Assembly: GCF_002949735.1 (NCBI RefSeq)
Contig: NZ_CP026681.1
Location: 1,860,001 to 1,924,000 of the forward strand
Source of the DNA: Nostoc sp. 'Peltigera membranacea cyanobiont' N6
GTDB taxonomy: Bacteria > Cyanobacteriota > Cyanobacteriia > Cyanobacteriales > Nostocaceae
DNA: 64,000 nucleotides
Direction: 5' to 3'
Under the pieces are notes generated by a model. The model was given only the letters and a program-made list of their open reading frames with translations. It ran no database searches and was not told the DNA's origin. This document shows, in pieces, positions 17,146 to 26,684 of this stretch; positions within the stretch are counted from its first letter, which is position 1, and every line of letters starts with the position of its first letter. The position numbers and the translations under genes are program-made.

Positions 17146-17463
17146 TTAAAGTTTGACTTCGATATCTACACCCGATGGTAGATCCAATTTCATCAGGGCA
17201 TCTATAGTCTTAGAAGAAGGCTGGTAAATGTCAATAATCCGGCGATGAGTACGGGTTTCAAAGTGTTCCCGTGAATCTTTATCTACGTGAGGCGATCGCA
17301 GCACACAATAGATCCGGCGTTTTGTGGGTAAAGGAATTGGGCCTATGGCTGTAGCGTTGGTGCGGTTAGCTGTGTCTACAATCTTCTCGCAAGATGTATC
17401 TAATAAGCGTCGGTCAAAAGCCTGTAAGCGAATTCTAATTTTTTGCTGCTGTAGAGTTGCCAT
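17146..17463 (-). CDS. rpsJ: 30S ribosomal protein S10
   Basis: A 105-residue S10 of normal length: IRIRLQAFDRRLLDTSCEKI, GPIPLPTKRRIYCVLRSPHVDKDSREHFE and TRTHRRIIDIY are the family signatures. It is a 30S head protein and, in E. coli, the NusE antitermination partner. In cyanobacteria it sits at the end of the str operon after tuf instead of heading the S10 operon, which is the arrangement here. The tuf-rpsJ gap is 180 bases and contains a strong hairpin, so its level may be set separately from tuf. Confidence 0.97.
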   Translation of the reverse strand: MATLQQQKIRIRLQAFDRRLLDTSCEKIVDTANRTNATAIGPIPLPTKRRIYCVLRSPHVDKDSREHFETRTHRRIIDIYQPSSKTIDALMKLDLPSGVDIEVKL

Positions 17464-17499
17464 CTTTAATTTTCCAGGTTCTGCGTAATTAGGGGATTA

Positions 17500-17575
17500 T
17501 TTACAGGTTAAAGGTTACAGGGTAAAGGTTACAGAAAACTATTACTTGTCCCCTGTAACCTATTACCTTATTTAT
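17500..17575. repeat. ggttacag repeats between tuf and rpsJ
   Basis: Repeated aaggttacag units with an inverted cctgtaacc copy near 17549-17558. The block lies between the rpsJ start and the tuf-side hairpin. Confidence 0.6.
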
Positions 17576-17586
17576 AGAGGGAAGAG

Positions 17587-17624
17587 AAAGGAGCAGAGAT
17601 GAATTATACCATCTCTGCTCCTTT
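17587..17624 (-). terminator. Long perfect hairpin downstream of tuf
   Basis: A 15-base perfect inverted repeat (17587-17601 with 17610-17624; loop of 8) lies 19 bases beyond the tuf stop on the minus strand. There is no long U-run after it on the transcribed strand, so it may be a partial terminator, a 3'-end stabiliser or a processing site separating tuf from rpsJ. Confidence 0.65.
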
Positions 17625-17642
17625 GTTATGAGCGAAAAGGTG

Positions 17643-18872
17643 CTATTTGATAATTTTGGAGACGACACCAGCACCGATGGTACGTCCACCTTCGCGGATA
17701 GCGAAGCGCATTCCTTGTTCAATAGCGATCGCGTTGATCAATTCTACTGTCATCTTGATGCGATCGCCTGGCATCACCATTTCTACTTCTTTGCCTTCAT
17801 CAGAGGTGTAGGCTTTGATAGTACCAGTTACATCGGTTGTCCGTACATAGAACTGGGGACGGTAGCCGGCGAAAAATGGAGTCTTACGACCACCTTCTTT
17901 TTCTGTTAGGACGTATACTTCACCTTCAAATTGAGTGTGAGGTGTAATCGAACCTGGTTTGGCTATTACCATACCGCGCTCGATATCTTCTTTCTTAAGA
18001 CCACGCAGTAGTACACCCGCGTTATCTCCAGCCAGACCTTCGTCGAGGCTCTTCTTGAACATCTCAATCCCGGTAACGGCCGTAGTCCGAGTGTCTTTGA
18101 GACCAATTAGCTCGACAGTATCGCCAACCTTAACTTTCCCGCGTTCAATCCGTCCAGTAGCCACAGTACCACGACCTGTGATGGTGAACACGTCTTCTAC
18201 TGCCATCAAGAAGGGCTTATCAACATCCCGCTCAGGAGTGGGAATAAAGGAATCCACAGCATCCATCAAGTCGTAGATTTTATCTACCCAAGGATTTTCA
18301 CCTTTTTTAGTCTTAGGATTCTTGGTCATTGCTTCGAGAGCTTGTAGACCAGAGCCTTTGACAATGGGGATATCATCTCCAGGGAAGTCATAGCTGCTTA
18401 ACAGTTCTCTCAGTTCTAGTTCTACTAGTTCCAAGAGTTCTGGGTCATCCATCAAGTCTTCTTTGTTCAAGAATACGACCAGACTAGGAACGCCCACCTG
18501 TTTTGCTAACAGAATGTGTTCGCGGGTTTGGGGCATAGGGCCATCAGTAGCAGCTACTACAAGAATGCCTCCATCCATCTGAGCAGCGCCAGTGATCATG
18601 TTCTTCACATAGTCAGCGTGGCCTGGACAGTCTACGTGAGCATAGTGCCGATTTTCGGTTTCATACTCAACGTGAGCGGTATTGATGGTAATACCGCGTG
18701 CTTTTTCTTCTGGCGCGTTATCGATTTGGTCGTAGCCTTTAGCTGTAGCTTGACCAAGAGCTGCCAAGGTCATAGTGATGGCTGCTGTTAACGTGGTTTT
18801 ACCGTGGTCAACGTGGCCAATAGTACCGATATTGAGGTGGGGTTTATTTCTTTCAAACTTTGCGCGTGCCAT
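17643..18872 (-). CDS. tuf: Elongation factor Tu
   Basis: A 409-residue GTPase that carries aminoacyl-tRNA to the ribosome. G motifs are intact: GHVDHGKT (near residue 19), DCPGH (near 81) and NKED (near 136). Domains 2 and 3 follow (FTITGRGTVATGRIERG, then the C-terminal GMRFAIREGGRTIGAGVV). Length is the cyanobacterial standard. It starts 23 bases after fusA stops, so the two are co-transcribed. Codon use looks strongly biased, as expected for a highly expressed gene. Confidence 0.98.
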   Translation of the reverse strand: MARAKFERNKPHLNIGTIGHVDHGKTTLTAAITMTLAALGQATAKGYDQIDNAPEEKARGITINTAHVEYETENRHYAHVDCPGHADYVKNMITGAAQMDGGILVVAATDGPMPQTREHILLAKQVGVPSLVVFLNKEDLMDDPELLELVELELRELLSSYDFPGDDIPIVKGSGLQALEAMTKNPKTKKGENPWVDKIYDLMDAVDSFIPTPERDVDKPFLMAVEDVFTITGRGTVATGRIERGKVKVGDTVELIGLKDTRTTAVTGIEMFKKSLDEGLAGDNAGVLLRGLKKEDIERGMVIAKPGSITPHTQFEGEVYVLTEKEGGRKTPFFAGYRPQFYVRTTDVTGTIKAYTSDEGKEVEMVMPGDRIKMTVELINAIAIEQGMRFAIREGGRTIGAGVVSKIIK

Positions 18873-18895
18873 GAATGCTCATTTCCTTATTTTAA

Positions 18896-20974
18896 CTAAG
18901 CGTTCCCTTTGCTTTTTGCAATGATAGTTTCAGCTACGCTCCGAGGCACCTCTTCGTAGTGGCTGAACTCCATCGTGAAGGTACCCCGACCTTGCGTTTT
19001 TGACCGGATATCAGTGGCGTAGCCAAACATACTCGCCAGTGGAACTTTAGATGTTACCTTAGCAAGTCCCTTTTCGGTGCTTTGGCTTTCAATCTGCCCT
19101 CGGCGGGTGTTTAGGTCGCCAATGACGTTACCCATATAGTCTTCAGGAACTTCAACCTCAACTTTCATCATAGGTTCTAAGATGACAGGTGAAGCTTTCA
19201 GTACAGCTTCTTTCATCGCCATTGAGCCAGCGATTTTGAAAGCCATTTCTGAAGAGTCTACATCGTGGTATGACCCATCAATTAGCGTTGCTTTAACGTC
19301 AATCAACGGATATCCAGCTAGAACACCAGATTCGCAGCTTTCTTTCATCCCTTGTTCTGCGGGGCCAACGTACTCTTTAGGTACTGTACCGCCAGCGATT
19401 TTGGAAACGAATTCAAAGCCAGTACCAGGTTCTCCAGGTTCCAAATTGATCACAACGTGACCGTATTGACCTTTACCACCACTTTGGCGGATGAATTTGC
19501 CTTCAACTTTGTTCACAGCTTTCCGAATTGTTTCTCGGTAAGCTACTTGTGGCGCACCTACATTCGCTTCCACCTTGAATTCTCGTAACATCCGGTCTAC
19601 TAGAATTTCTAGGTGTAGCTCTCCCATCCCCGCGATCACGGTTTGGTTTGTTTCGGGATCGACGCGGACGCGGAAGGTAGGGTCTTCTTCTGAGAGAGAT
19701 TGCAGAGCTTTGGATAGTTTATCCATGTCGTTCTTGGTTTTGGGTTCAACCGCCACCGAGATTACAGGCTCAGGAATGAATAGAGATTCCAGAATTACTG
19801 GCGATGCATCATCACAGAGCGTGTCACCTGTCAAGGTGTCTTTCAATCCCAAAGCTGCTCCCAAATCTCCCGCTCTCAGTTCATCGACATCTTGCCGATC
19901 GTCTGCTTTCATGAGAACTAAGCGGGAAATCCGTTCTTTTTTATTCTTACTAGCGTTGAGAACGTAGCTGCCCTTTTTCAGGACACCAGAATAAACGCGA
20001 ACGAATGTCAGGCGACCGTAAGGGTCAGCCATAATCTTGAATGCCAGAGCCGCTAGGGGTTCGTTGTCATCAGCCCGCCGCTCAACAGTATCGCCATTGG
20101 GCAGTAAGCCTTGAATTGGCGGTACTTCACTTGGCGCTGGCAGGTAATCGACAACGGCATCGAGCATCAACTGCACGCCTTTGTTTTTGAATGCCGAACC
20201 ACAAAGTACTGGTACAATCGTCCCCGCAATTGTGCCTTTCCGCAGGGCAGTCTTTACTTCCTGTTCTGTAAGTTCTTCGCCCTCGAAGTACTTAGCCATC
20301 AGAGCATCATCAGTTTCTGCTGCGGCTTCTATAAGCTTGGTGCGGAATTCGTCTACTTGCGCTTGCAATTCTTCCGGTATATCAGTTTCCTGGATATCGG
20401 TTCCTTGGTCGTTGGCGTAAATATACGCCCGTTGCCCTACTAGGTCAACGATCCCTTGGAAGTCGTTTTCACTACCAATTGGTAGTTGAATGGCGATCGC
20501 ATTTGCCCGCAGGCGATCGCGGATTTGCTCGTGAACTTTATAAAAGTTCGCTCCGGTGCGATCCATCTTGTTGATAAAGGCGATCCGAGGAACTTTGTAG
20601 CGTTCTGCTTGCCGCCACACTGTCTCAGACTGGGGTTGCACGCCGCCCACAGAACAAAATACTGCGATTACGCCATCCAACACGCGCATGGAACGCTCAA
20701 CTTCAATTGTGAAGTCTACGTGACCCGGAGTATCGATAATGTTAATTTGATGATCTTTCCAGCTGGTACTGATAGCAGCCGCAGTAATGGTAATTCCCCG
20801 CTCCCGCTCTTGCTCCATCCAGTCTGTGACGGCAGTTCCTTCATGAACTTCGCCAATTTTATGAATTATCCCAGAGTAAAATAATATTCTCTCTGTTGTC
20901 GTTGTTTTGCCCGCATCTATATGCGCCGCAATACCAATGTTGCGTACTTTGTCTAGCGGGATCGTGCGTGCCAC
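18896..20974 (-). CDS. fusA: Elongation factor G
   Basis: A 692-residue translocase GTPase of normal length. The GTPase motifs AHIDAGKTT (near 17), DTPGH (near 81) and NKMD (near 135) are present. Domains II-V follow, with GELHLEILVDRMLREF and the C-terminal VPLASMFGYATDIRS. Its position between rpsG and tuf, and its close match to the general EF-G plan, mark it as the main EF-G rather than a paralogue. Confidence 0.98.
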   Translation of the reverse strand: MARTIPLDKVRNIGIAAHIDAGKTTTTERILFYSGIIHKIGEVHEGTAVTDWMEQERERGITITAAAISTSWKDHQINIIDTPGHVDFTIEVERSMRVLDGVIAVFCSVGGVQPQSETVWRQAERYKVPRIAFINKMDRTGANFYKVHEQIRDRLRANAIAIQLPIGSENDFQGIVDLVGQRAYIYANDQGTDIQETDIPEELQAQVDEFRTKLIEAAAETDDALMAKYFEGEELTEQEVKTALRKGTIAGTIVPVLCGSAFKNKGVQLMLDAVVDYLPAPSEVPPIQGLLPNGDTVERRADDNEPLAALAFKIMADPYGRLTFVRVYSGVLKKGSYVLNASKNKKERISRLVLMKADDRQDVDELRAGDLGAALGLKDTLTGDTLCDDASPVILESLFIPEPVISVAVEPKTKNDMDKLSKALQSLSEEDPTFRVRVDPETNQTVIAGMGELHLEILVDRMLREFKVEANVGAPQVAYRETIRKAVNKVEGKFIRQSGGKGQYGHVVINLEPGEPGTGFEFVSKIAGGTVPKEYVGPAEQGMKESCESGVLAGYPLIDVKATLIDGSYHDVDSSEMAFKIAGSMAMKEAVLKASPVILEPMMKVEVEVPEDYMGNVIGDLNTRRGQIESQSTEKGLAKVTSKVPLASMFGYATDIRSKTQGRGTFTMEFSHYEEVPRSVAETIIAKSKGNA

Positions 20975-21073
20975 AGCTACCTCCTATAGTTTTTGCCTCA
21001 TGATATCTTGTATATTACTCTTTGTTAAGATTCTATACTTTTACGGAAAACCGTCTTTGTTTTTGTAAATCCA

Positions 21074-21104
21074 CGATATACCGCTTCGGCAAGGCGATAT
21101 ATCG
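21074..21104. other. Hairpin in the rpsG-fusA gap
   Basis: Arms cgatataccgc and gcgatatatcg pair with one mismatch around a 9-base loop. A T-run follows on the plus strand, not on the transcribed minus strand, so this is probably not a terminator for the operon. An mRNA processing or regulatory structure is possible. Confidence 0.45.
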
Positions 21105-21113
21105 CTTTTTTAC

Positions 21114-21584
21114 TTAATAACGATAGTGAGCAAATGCTTTGTTAGCTTCTGCCATCCGGTGCGTTTCTTCGCGTTTCCGAATCGCATTGCCAGTTTCGTT
21201 GGCAGCATCCATTAACTCATTTGCCAATTTACTTGCCATTGTCCGGCCTGGTCTAGACCGGGAATATTGCACTAACCAACGCAGTGCTAGGGTAGTACCC
21301 CGTTCTGTACGCACTTCCATTGGTACTTGGTAGGTTGCTCCGCCTACTCGCCGAGCTTTTACTTCTACTAGAGGTGTTGCATTTCGCACTGCTCTTTCAA
21401 AGGTTTCTAAAGCACCGTTACCAGTGCGTTCCTCAATGGTTTTCAATGCTTCATAAACGATTCGTGCGGCAAGTGATTTCTTGCCATGACGCATGATCCG
21501 CCTGATAATCATGCTCACAAGGCGACTGTTATATACAGAGTCAGACGGAACTGGGCGCCTTTGAATAACACCACGACGAGACAT
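21114..21584 (-). CDS. rpsG: 30S ribosomal protein S7
   Basis: A 156-residue S7 of standard length: N-terminal RRPVPSDSVYNSRLVSMIIRR, GKKSLAARIVYEALK, RRVGGATYQVPMEV and C-terminal KREETHRMAEANKAFAHYRY. It nucleates the 30S head by binding 16S rRNA and is an operon autoregulator in E. coli. It is separated from rpsL by about 520 bases, an unusually wide gap for the operon, while fusA follows 139 bases downstream. Confidence 0.98.
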   Translation of the reverse strand: MSRRGVIQRRPVPSDSVYNSRLVSMIIRRIMRHGKKSLAARIVYEALKTIEERTGNGALETFERAVRNATPLVEVKARRVGGATYQVPMEVRTERGTTLALRWLVQYSRSRPGRTMASKLANELMDAANETGNAIRKREETHRMAEANKAFAHYRY

Positions 21585-22105
21585 ACTTCACCTTTAATTC
21601 GGAATTTGGCAACGAAATTATATGCTATCAGACACCGGAAACCAAAAGCTGTGGAACCCAACCCTCAGACTTTTTCAATTTTGTTTTCGATTGTTGGAGC
21701 AAGGCTGACCTATTGACTGCCAATTTTGGATTAGAGTTTTTGGTAGACGTTCCGACCACAAGGATTGGAAAAAATCAAAAGTCTGTAAGCCTCATCCCCT
21801 TGTGGGTTCGACCAATCCAAAATTGCAAATCTAAAATTCATTGACTTGCTACCTGCAACTAAATACTCACGGTGACAAGATTCTAAACCTTAATGTTCAG
21901 ATGAGAATTATGCTGTGGGTTACAGCCTTCTCCTCAGAACTTCTACACTTGCTCGCTTAGTGTAGGTGTAGCTTGCTTGATTTTTTTAAACAGACTTGAT
22001 CAGCTTTCATAACTGCTCTTAGAACACAGACCCTGATAGTTTTTTGTCCTTGAGCGTTTTTAAGGTAAACGATTAATCGTGTTGGGTGCGATTAATCGCC
22101 TAATC
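21585..22105 (-). other. Wide rpsL-rpsG spacer with inverted repeats
   Basis: About 520 bases without a gene. Two 12-base palindromes lie just after the rpsL stop (22069-22080 acgattaatcgt; 22088-22099 gcgattaatcgc). Further along, gaccacaagg (near 21757) and ccttgtgg (near 21802) form an inverted repeat. The AT-rich remainder could hold a secondary promoter for rpsG. Confidence 0.55.
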
Positions 22106-22492
22106 CTATTTTTTCGCTGCTGCTTTTGGACGCTTGGTTCCATACTTGGAACGCCCTTGTTTACGGTCTTTGACTCCGGCTGTATCTAAGGTGCCACGGA
22201 TGATGTGGTATCTCACGCCTGGTAGATCCTTAACCCGACCGCCACGAATCATCACAACTGAGTGTTCTTGTAAGTTGTGACCAATTCCTGGAATGTAAGC
22301 TGTGACTTCAAATCCAGATGTAAGTCTGACTCTTGCTACTTTCCGTAAAGCTGAGTTAGGCTTCTTTGGTGTGGTCGTGTACACTCTGGTACAAACTCCC
22401 CGACGTTGAGGGCATTGTTTCAGAGCCGGGGACTTGGTTTTCTGACGCGCTTGTTCGCGCTCGGTACGTATTAGCTGCTGTATTGTTGGCAT
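22106..22492 (-). CDS. rpsL: 30S ribosomal protein S12
   Basis: A 128-residue S12, first gene of the str operon. Key segments: KSPALKQCPQRRGVCTRVYTTTPKKPNSALRK, with the Lys (TPKKPNS) that mutates in streptomycin resistance in other bacteria, and GVRYHIIRGTLDTAGV. The sequence at that site is wild type. The gene has its own upstream region of about 120 bases, shared with the end of the IscA-like gene on the same strand. Confidence 0.98.
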   Translation of the reverse strand: MPTIQQLIRTEREQARQKTKSPALKQCPQRRGVCTRVYTTTPKKPNSALRKVARVRLTSGFEVTAYIPGIGHNLQEHSVVMIRGGRVKDLPGVRYHIIRGTLDTAGVKDRKQGRSKYGTKRPKAAAKK

Positions 22493-22610
22493 GAGTTACA
22501 GCGCGTAAAGCTGCTTATATGTCTAAGTTTTAACAAATCCTGATTATATCGTTTTTTAGGGTTTTATGTCAATTGTAACTTTTCCTTTATTATTAGCAAA
22601 ATATGGCTAA

Positions 22611-22940
22611 TTAGTGATTAGTTGTGGAAAAGGAATTACCACAGCCACAGGTTGCGATCGCCTGGGGATTGTGGAAGCGAAAACCACCACCCATTAAGTC
22701 TTCTGAATAATCTACCCTCAAACCGTTGAGGTAATTTAAGCTTGTAGCATCTATGACTACTTGAATCTCATCCAAGTCGAAAACCTGGTCCCCAACTTTT
22801 ATTGCTTCATCGAAGGACATATCATAAAAGAATCCAGAACAACCACCTGGTTTTACTGCTAATCGAAACAAAACATTTGGCTGCTGCTTGGACTTTATCC
22901 GCCCAATTTCACTTGCGGCTGCTTGACTCAAATGAATCAT
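22611..22940 (-). CDS. Iron-sulfur cluster assembly accessory protein (IscA/SufA/ErpA type)
   Basis: A 109-residue A-type Fe-S carrier from ATG 22940 (a TTG at 22958 would add six residues). The three conserved cysteines are present: GGCSGFFYD and the C-terminal CGCGNSF. The body (IHLSQAAASEIGRIK, VVIDATSLNYLNGLRVDY, GGGFRFHNPQA) is typical. Such proteins accept or transfer Fe-S clusters or iron in the SUF pathway. Sequence alone does not separate IscA, SufA and ErpA subtypes. It lies just upstream of rpsL on the same strand. Confidence 0.93.
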   Translation of the reverse strand: MIHLSQAAASEIGRIKSKQQPNVLFRLAVKPGGCSGFFYDMSFDEAIKVGDQVFDLDEIQVVIDATSLNYLNGLRVDYSEDLMGGGFRFHNPQAIATCGCGNSFSTTNH

Positions 22941-23074
22941 GGAACTCGGTTTTTGCAATTGAATACCCCATCTTCTATTTTACAGACAGATGGGTTAACT
23001 CTTACTTCTCGAAAATTCCAAATTACCAAAGTTATGAGCGCGATCGCTATTACTACATTTATAGCACAACAAGC

Positions 23075-23107
23075 AGAAGTCCTTACCTTAACTAGGTAGG
23101 GACTTCT
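23075..23107. terminator. Hairpin between cupin and IscA-like genes
   Basis: agaagtcc.tacct and aggta.ggacttct form a 13-base-pair stem with one central mismatch and a 5-base loop. It lies downstream of the cupin gene on the minus strand. No clear U-run follows, so termination is probable rather than certain. Confidence 0.5.
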
Positions 23108-23169
23108 GGGGTGCAGTGGTTCGCAAGGAGGGTTTGCACAAAAATGTATTCAGTTTTTAGATTAGAGCT

Positions 23170-23589
23170 TTAATCCTTAGTACGGGCATAGTCATCTTGG
23201 TAACGGATAATGTCATCTTCTCCCAAGTATTCGCCATTTTGCACTTCAATTAATATTAAGGGAATCACGCCAGGATTCTCTAAACGGTGAGATGTACATT
23301 GGGGTACATAAGTTGACTCATTATTGCTCAGTAGTACTTCTTGCTCACCACAAGTCACCCTAGCTGTACCAGAGACGACAATCCAATGTTCGCTGCGGTG
23401 GTGGTGCATTTGTAAACTGAGGCGGTGTCCGGGCTTAACTTCAATGCGCTTGATTTTGTATCCGCGCCCTTCTTCTAAGACTGTAAAAGCACCCCAAGGA
23501 CGTAACTCAGTTGCAGCAATGCCTCTGGAAGTGATATTTGAAGGTAGGTGTAGAGTCTCAGTCTGTGTAGTTTCTTGATATCTAGCCAT
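23170..23589 (-). CDS. Cupin protein related to mannose-6-phosphate isomerase type II
   Basis: A 139-residue single-domain cupin. The motifs PGHRLSLQMHHHRSEHWIVVSG and YVPQCTSHRLENPG match the C-terminal isomerase domain of bifunctional mannose-6-phosphate isomerase/GDP-mannose pyrophosphorylase. The metal-binding His residues are present. The nucleotidyltransferase half is absent, so it is a stand-alone isomerase-like domain; interconversion of fructose- and mannose-6-phosphate is an inference. The ATG at 23589 has a GAGG six bases upstream and is preferred over the ATG at 23610. Confidence 0.82.
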   Translation of the reverse strand: MARYQETTQTETLHLPSNITSRGIAATELRPWGAFTVLEEGRGYKIKRIEVKPGHRLSLQMHHHRSEHWIVVSGTARVTCGEQEVLLSNNESTYVPQCTSHRLENPGVIPLILIEVQNGEYLGEDDIIRYQDDYARTKD

Positions 23590-23807
23590 AGTTACCTCAT
23601 TTGAAGACATAACAAACCGTTAGTACTCTTAACTATTGATAAAAAATCTGGCGCTATTTTGCAACGTTGAAAATCAGCAATTTTGTCGCACCTTGATAAA
23701 CATAGCAAAATCAAACGTGATGGTGTAAATCATCACTACTAAAAGTGTTGTATCTACACCAAGTCTTCATCAAGCAAAATGATAGCTTGTTCTAAACTTT
23801 AAAAAAG

Positions 23808-23855
23808 ATTGGGAATTGGGAATTGGGGATTGGGAATTGGGAATTGGGCATTGGG
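23808..23855. repeat. gggaatt heptamer repeat
   Basis: About seven units of tgggaat with minor variants lie between the cupin start and the end of the glycosidase-like gene. STRR type. Confidence 0.8.
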
Positions 23856-23899
23856 TATGAGTTATTCTTCCTCTGCTTTGCCTGCTTTTTATTCCCTCG

Positions 23900-25927
23900 T
23901 TATCGTGGTTTCAGGAAAATACCAATTCCATTATGAACACGAGCAGCAGTACTAGGCGATCGGTCGAGTAGTTGCCCTCCTAAGTAAAGGCTGGTAGAAC
24001 TACCGCCGTCTAAATTTAAGGCATCTACACAGCCCATCTGTTGCATTAGTTGGGCATGTTCTGCCAAGGTAGGCCCATAACCGCCAGCACGATTATGCAC
24101 AGCAGCTATCATCAGTGTGCCTGTTGCTGTTGTACAAATGCCGCTACGAATAGCCTTTTCTGCAATAAAGGCATTGCTGAATTTTTCGGCTTTGGCATCG
24201 AGGACAATTTGGCGATTTTGGATTAATAGGGGGCCTGCTCCGATAATGTGGGGATAACGACTAAAATCAGTGGGAGTAGTACTGCTGGAAATATTTACTG
24301 TGCTTCCAATAGGTAACTGTGAGGCAGCGCTGGCAGCGTTAGCACGTAAAGTTAGTAGGTAGCCATCTTGGGGAATGGGAACGGCCGTCCCACCAACTTT
24401 GCCGCCTGGTAACTGTTGAGTAATTTGGTCTTTCTGTACCACTAGGATAATTTCGTTATCCGTTAAGGGTGTGTAAGTTGCTCCCCAAGCTGGGGTGTAA
24501 CGGGCAATGCCACTCTGGATGTAGCCGCTATTAAGAAACAGAATTGGTAAGCGCTGGTTATTTGCAGTAATTAAACTTTCTTCTAAGGTGAGACGACCGA
24601 AGTAAAATTGGCCTGAATCATTCCAAGCGATCGCACCTCGGTTAAGAATAGGGCCTGATAACCACTGATTATCCCGACGAATCGCACCCAATGGTAATTT
24701 GTTATTGCGGTTAAAATAACCACCGTTAATTCCAGCTACTGCTAAGTAACGTTGGGCTGTTTGAATTAAGGGAGCAGTACCCGCAAGTCCATTAGGGCTA
24801 GCCCACATAGGCTTCAGCGTTAGCCCAAATTTGCGGAGATCAACTTCTAACCAGACCACAGGAAAGCGTTCTGTGCCTAAGTTGACATAATTTTGTCGCC
24901 AGCGTAATCCCGGTGCCCAAGTAATATCTCGTACTTCCAGAGGATCGGGTCGAATATCGATAATGAGGCGATTGGGGTTAGCTACAGTGCTAACTTGAGG
25001 CGATAGACCAAAGGGAACGCTCAGGCTAATAATCGTTTGGTTTTTCACCACCTCCACTTTTTGAATCAGTGGATCGGGGGCTGGTGGTATTGGTTGTGTT
25101 GGTGCAACGGGTAATAATTGTTTGAGTAAATTTGGCAGTAATGCTGGTGGTGCTGCTGGTGGCTGGGGGGTATAGCGTTCTATCAAAACAGGATCGGCTA
25201 TTCCATCTAGGGTAATTGTCCACTCTCGATTTGGCGGTGTAGTGGGTTTGAGAGTTGGCGTGTCTGGATCGGAAGATGGAATTTGCGGTTTTGCGATCGC
25301 CGCTCCTTGGGCTACTTGCCAAGGAGTTGGACGATCTAAATCCACAAGAATCCGAGCCTGTTGCAAAGGATTAACACTTGCGTCTGAAAGTTGCTGACTC
25401 TGAACAATATTTGTGACTTGCGTTTTTGGGGTAGCAATCACCAAGGTGTTGCCATTAGTTCGGATTTCCCATCCAGATGTTTGAGCAAAATTGCTAATAT
25501 CAAGGTAGCGATACGATCCTAGTAGCTTGGCGGTTAAAACTAGTGGCTTTGTCACCGATGAAAACCACTGTATTGGTTGCTTTGCTGAGTTACTACTGTT
25601 TAAGAAATTTACTCCAATTAATTGCCTGAATGCCCCATCGCTGAGATGAGTTGTTACCTGACCAGATTTTCCAGGTCGCTGCAACCAAGTTCCTGGTAAA
25701 GTACGACCATTGAGGGAAATTTGATTACCAGAGGATGCCACCCCTGTTAAAGGTGGTGCAGGTGACTGGGAAATCAGTATTTGTTTGCTGTTTTTCGGTG
25801 ACTCCTGGGCGTTGGTAGCACAGGTACTCGTTAAACACAGTACTGTTAAAAGTATTGGTGAAACAGTAGCCCGAAAAAATCTGCGTTCGCTAATCCCTAA
25901 TTGGCAACAACTCGGCATTTTTACCAT
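23900..25927 (-). CDS. Secreted phosphodiester glycosidase domain protein
   Basis: A 675-residue exported protein. Residues ~18-42 ([25 protein letters not shown]) form a signal peptide. A beta-rich N-terminal half with a Pro-rich linker (~210-285) precedes a C-terminal NAGPA/DUF2233 domain from about 390: [27 protein letters not shown], then [17 protein letters not shown] and [14 protein letters not shown]. This domain is found in the mammalian uncovering enzyme, which removes GlcNAc from phosphodiesters, and in many bacterial envelope proteins. The N-terminal region may bind peptidoglycan or polysaccharide, as an AMIN-like segment ([15 protein letters not shown]) suggests. The natural substrate is unknown. 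Confidence 0.85.
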
Positions 25928-26684
25928 AATTTACTATTTACTTTTGAAAACTATCACCCCAAGGTATAAACTAACTAATTATTTGGAAATATAAAGATTA
26001 CATGACTTTATTTCTTAAATATCATGTTAATATATATACTGGCTAGGTGTCTCTTGTAGACATAAAACAAATTTAGACGCTAAAGCCACTCCACGCAATT
26101 GTTTTAACTGGCATTAATTCTAACCAGACTATACACGGTAGTATTGGTTATCAAAACAGATTAAGATATTCGATCCTGACTGAATATTGCTATTTCAGTG
26201 AGGTCTAGTTAATAGTAATATATGTGTCAGCTGGTAAGCAGAAAAACTCCAGACAATAACAATATTTGGGAATTGTCAAATGGGTATATATTGTAATACG
26301 CTGATTTTATTGCAGGCTCAGGATGAGTTTGGCTTTAAAACATAGGACAGCTTTTAGTTTTGTTTCAGGTGAGCCGCAATAGGCTCTATGAGTAGCTAGA
26401 GTGCATCTGGAAAAAGGGAATTGAGAAAATACTTAGCTTCACAATATAAAAAAGAAACTGTCAGGGCAAAAATCATGTCTTGGCGGGAATAAGTTGTCTC
26501 ACACCGCATAAATACATAAACAATACGCAACTATTTTAACACGGGGGAACTAAGAAAGTAAAACCGAAGTTAAAATTTTTTTTCCCTAAATTTCGGCGCT
26601 TATATATTTCTCCATTGCGGAATTGATAAATTTTTTTCCGTAAGTAGTGGCAAAATTGGTAACTCAATACTTCAGGAACAGGGT
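25928..26684. other. Divergent intergenic region upstream of gltS
   Basis: About 760 AT-rich bases separate the glycosidase-like gene from gltS. Several near-matches to the NtcA site GTA-N8-TAC occur (for example gta-N8-tat near 26139 and gta-N10-tac near 26284), but none is exact. No RNA gene or coding frame was recognised. Confidence 0.4.

Noticed and set aside
26139..26300. NtcA site upstream of gltS
   Set aside because: Only near-matches with a wrong half-site or wrong spacing were found; no exact GTA-N8-TAC.
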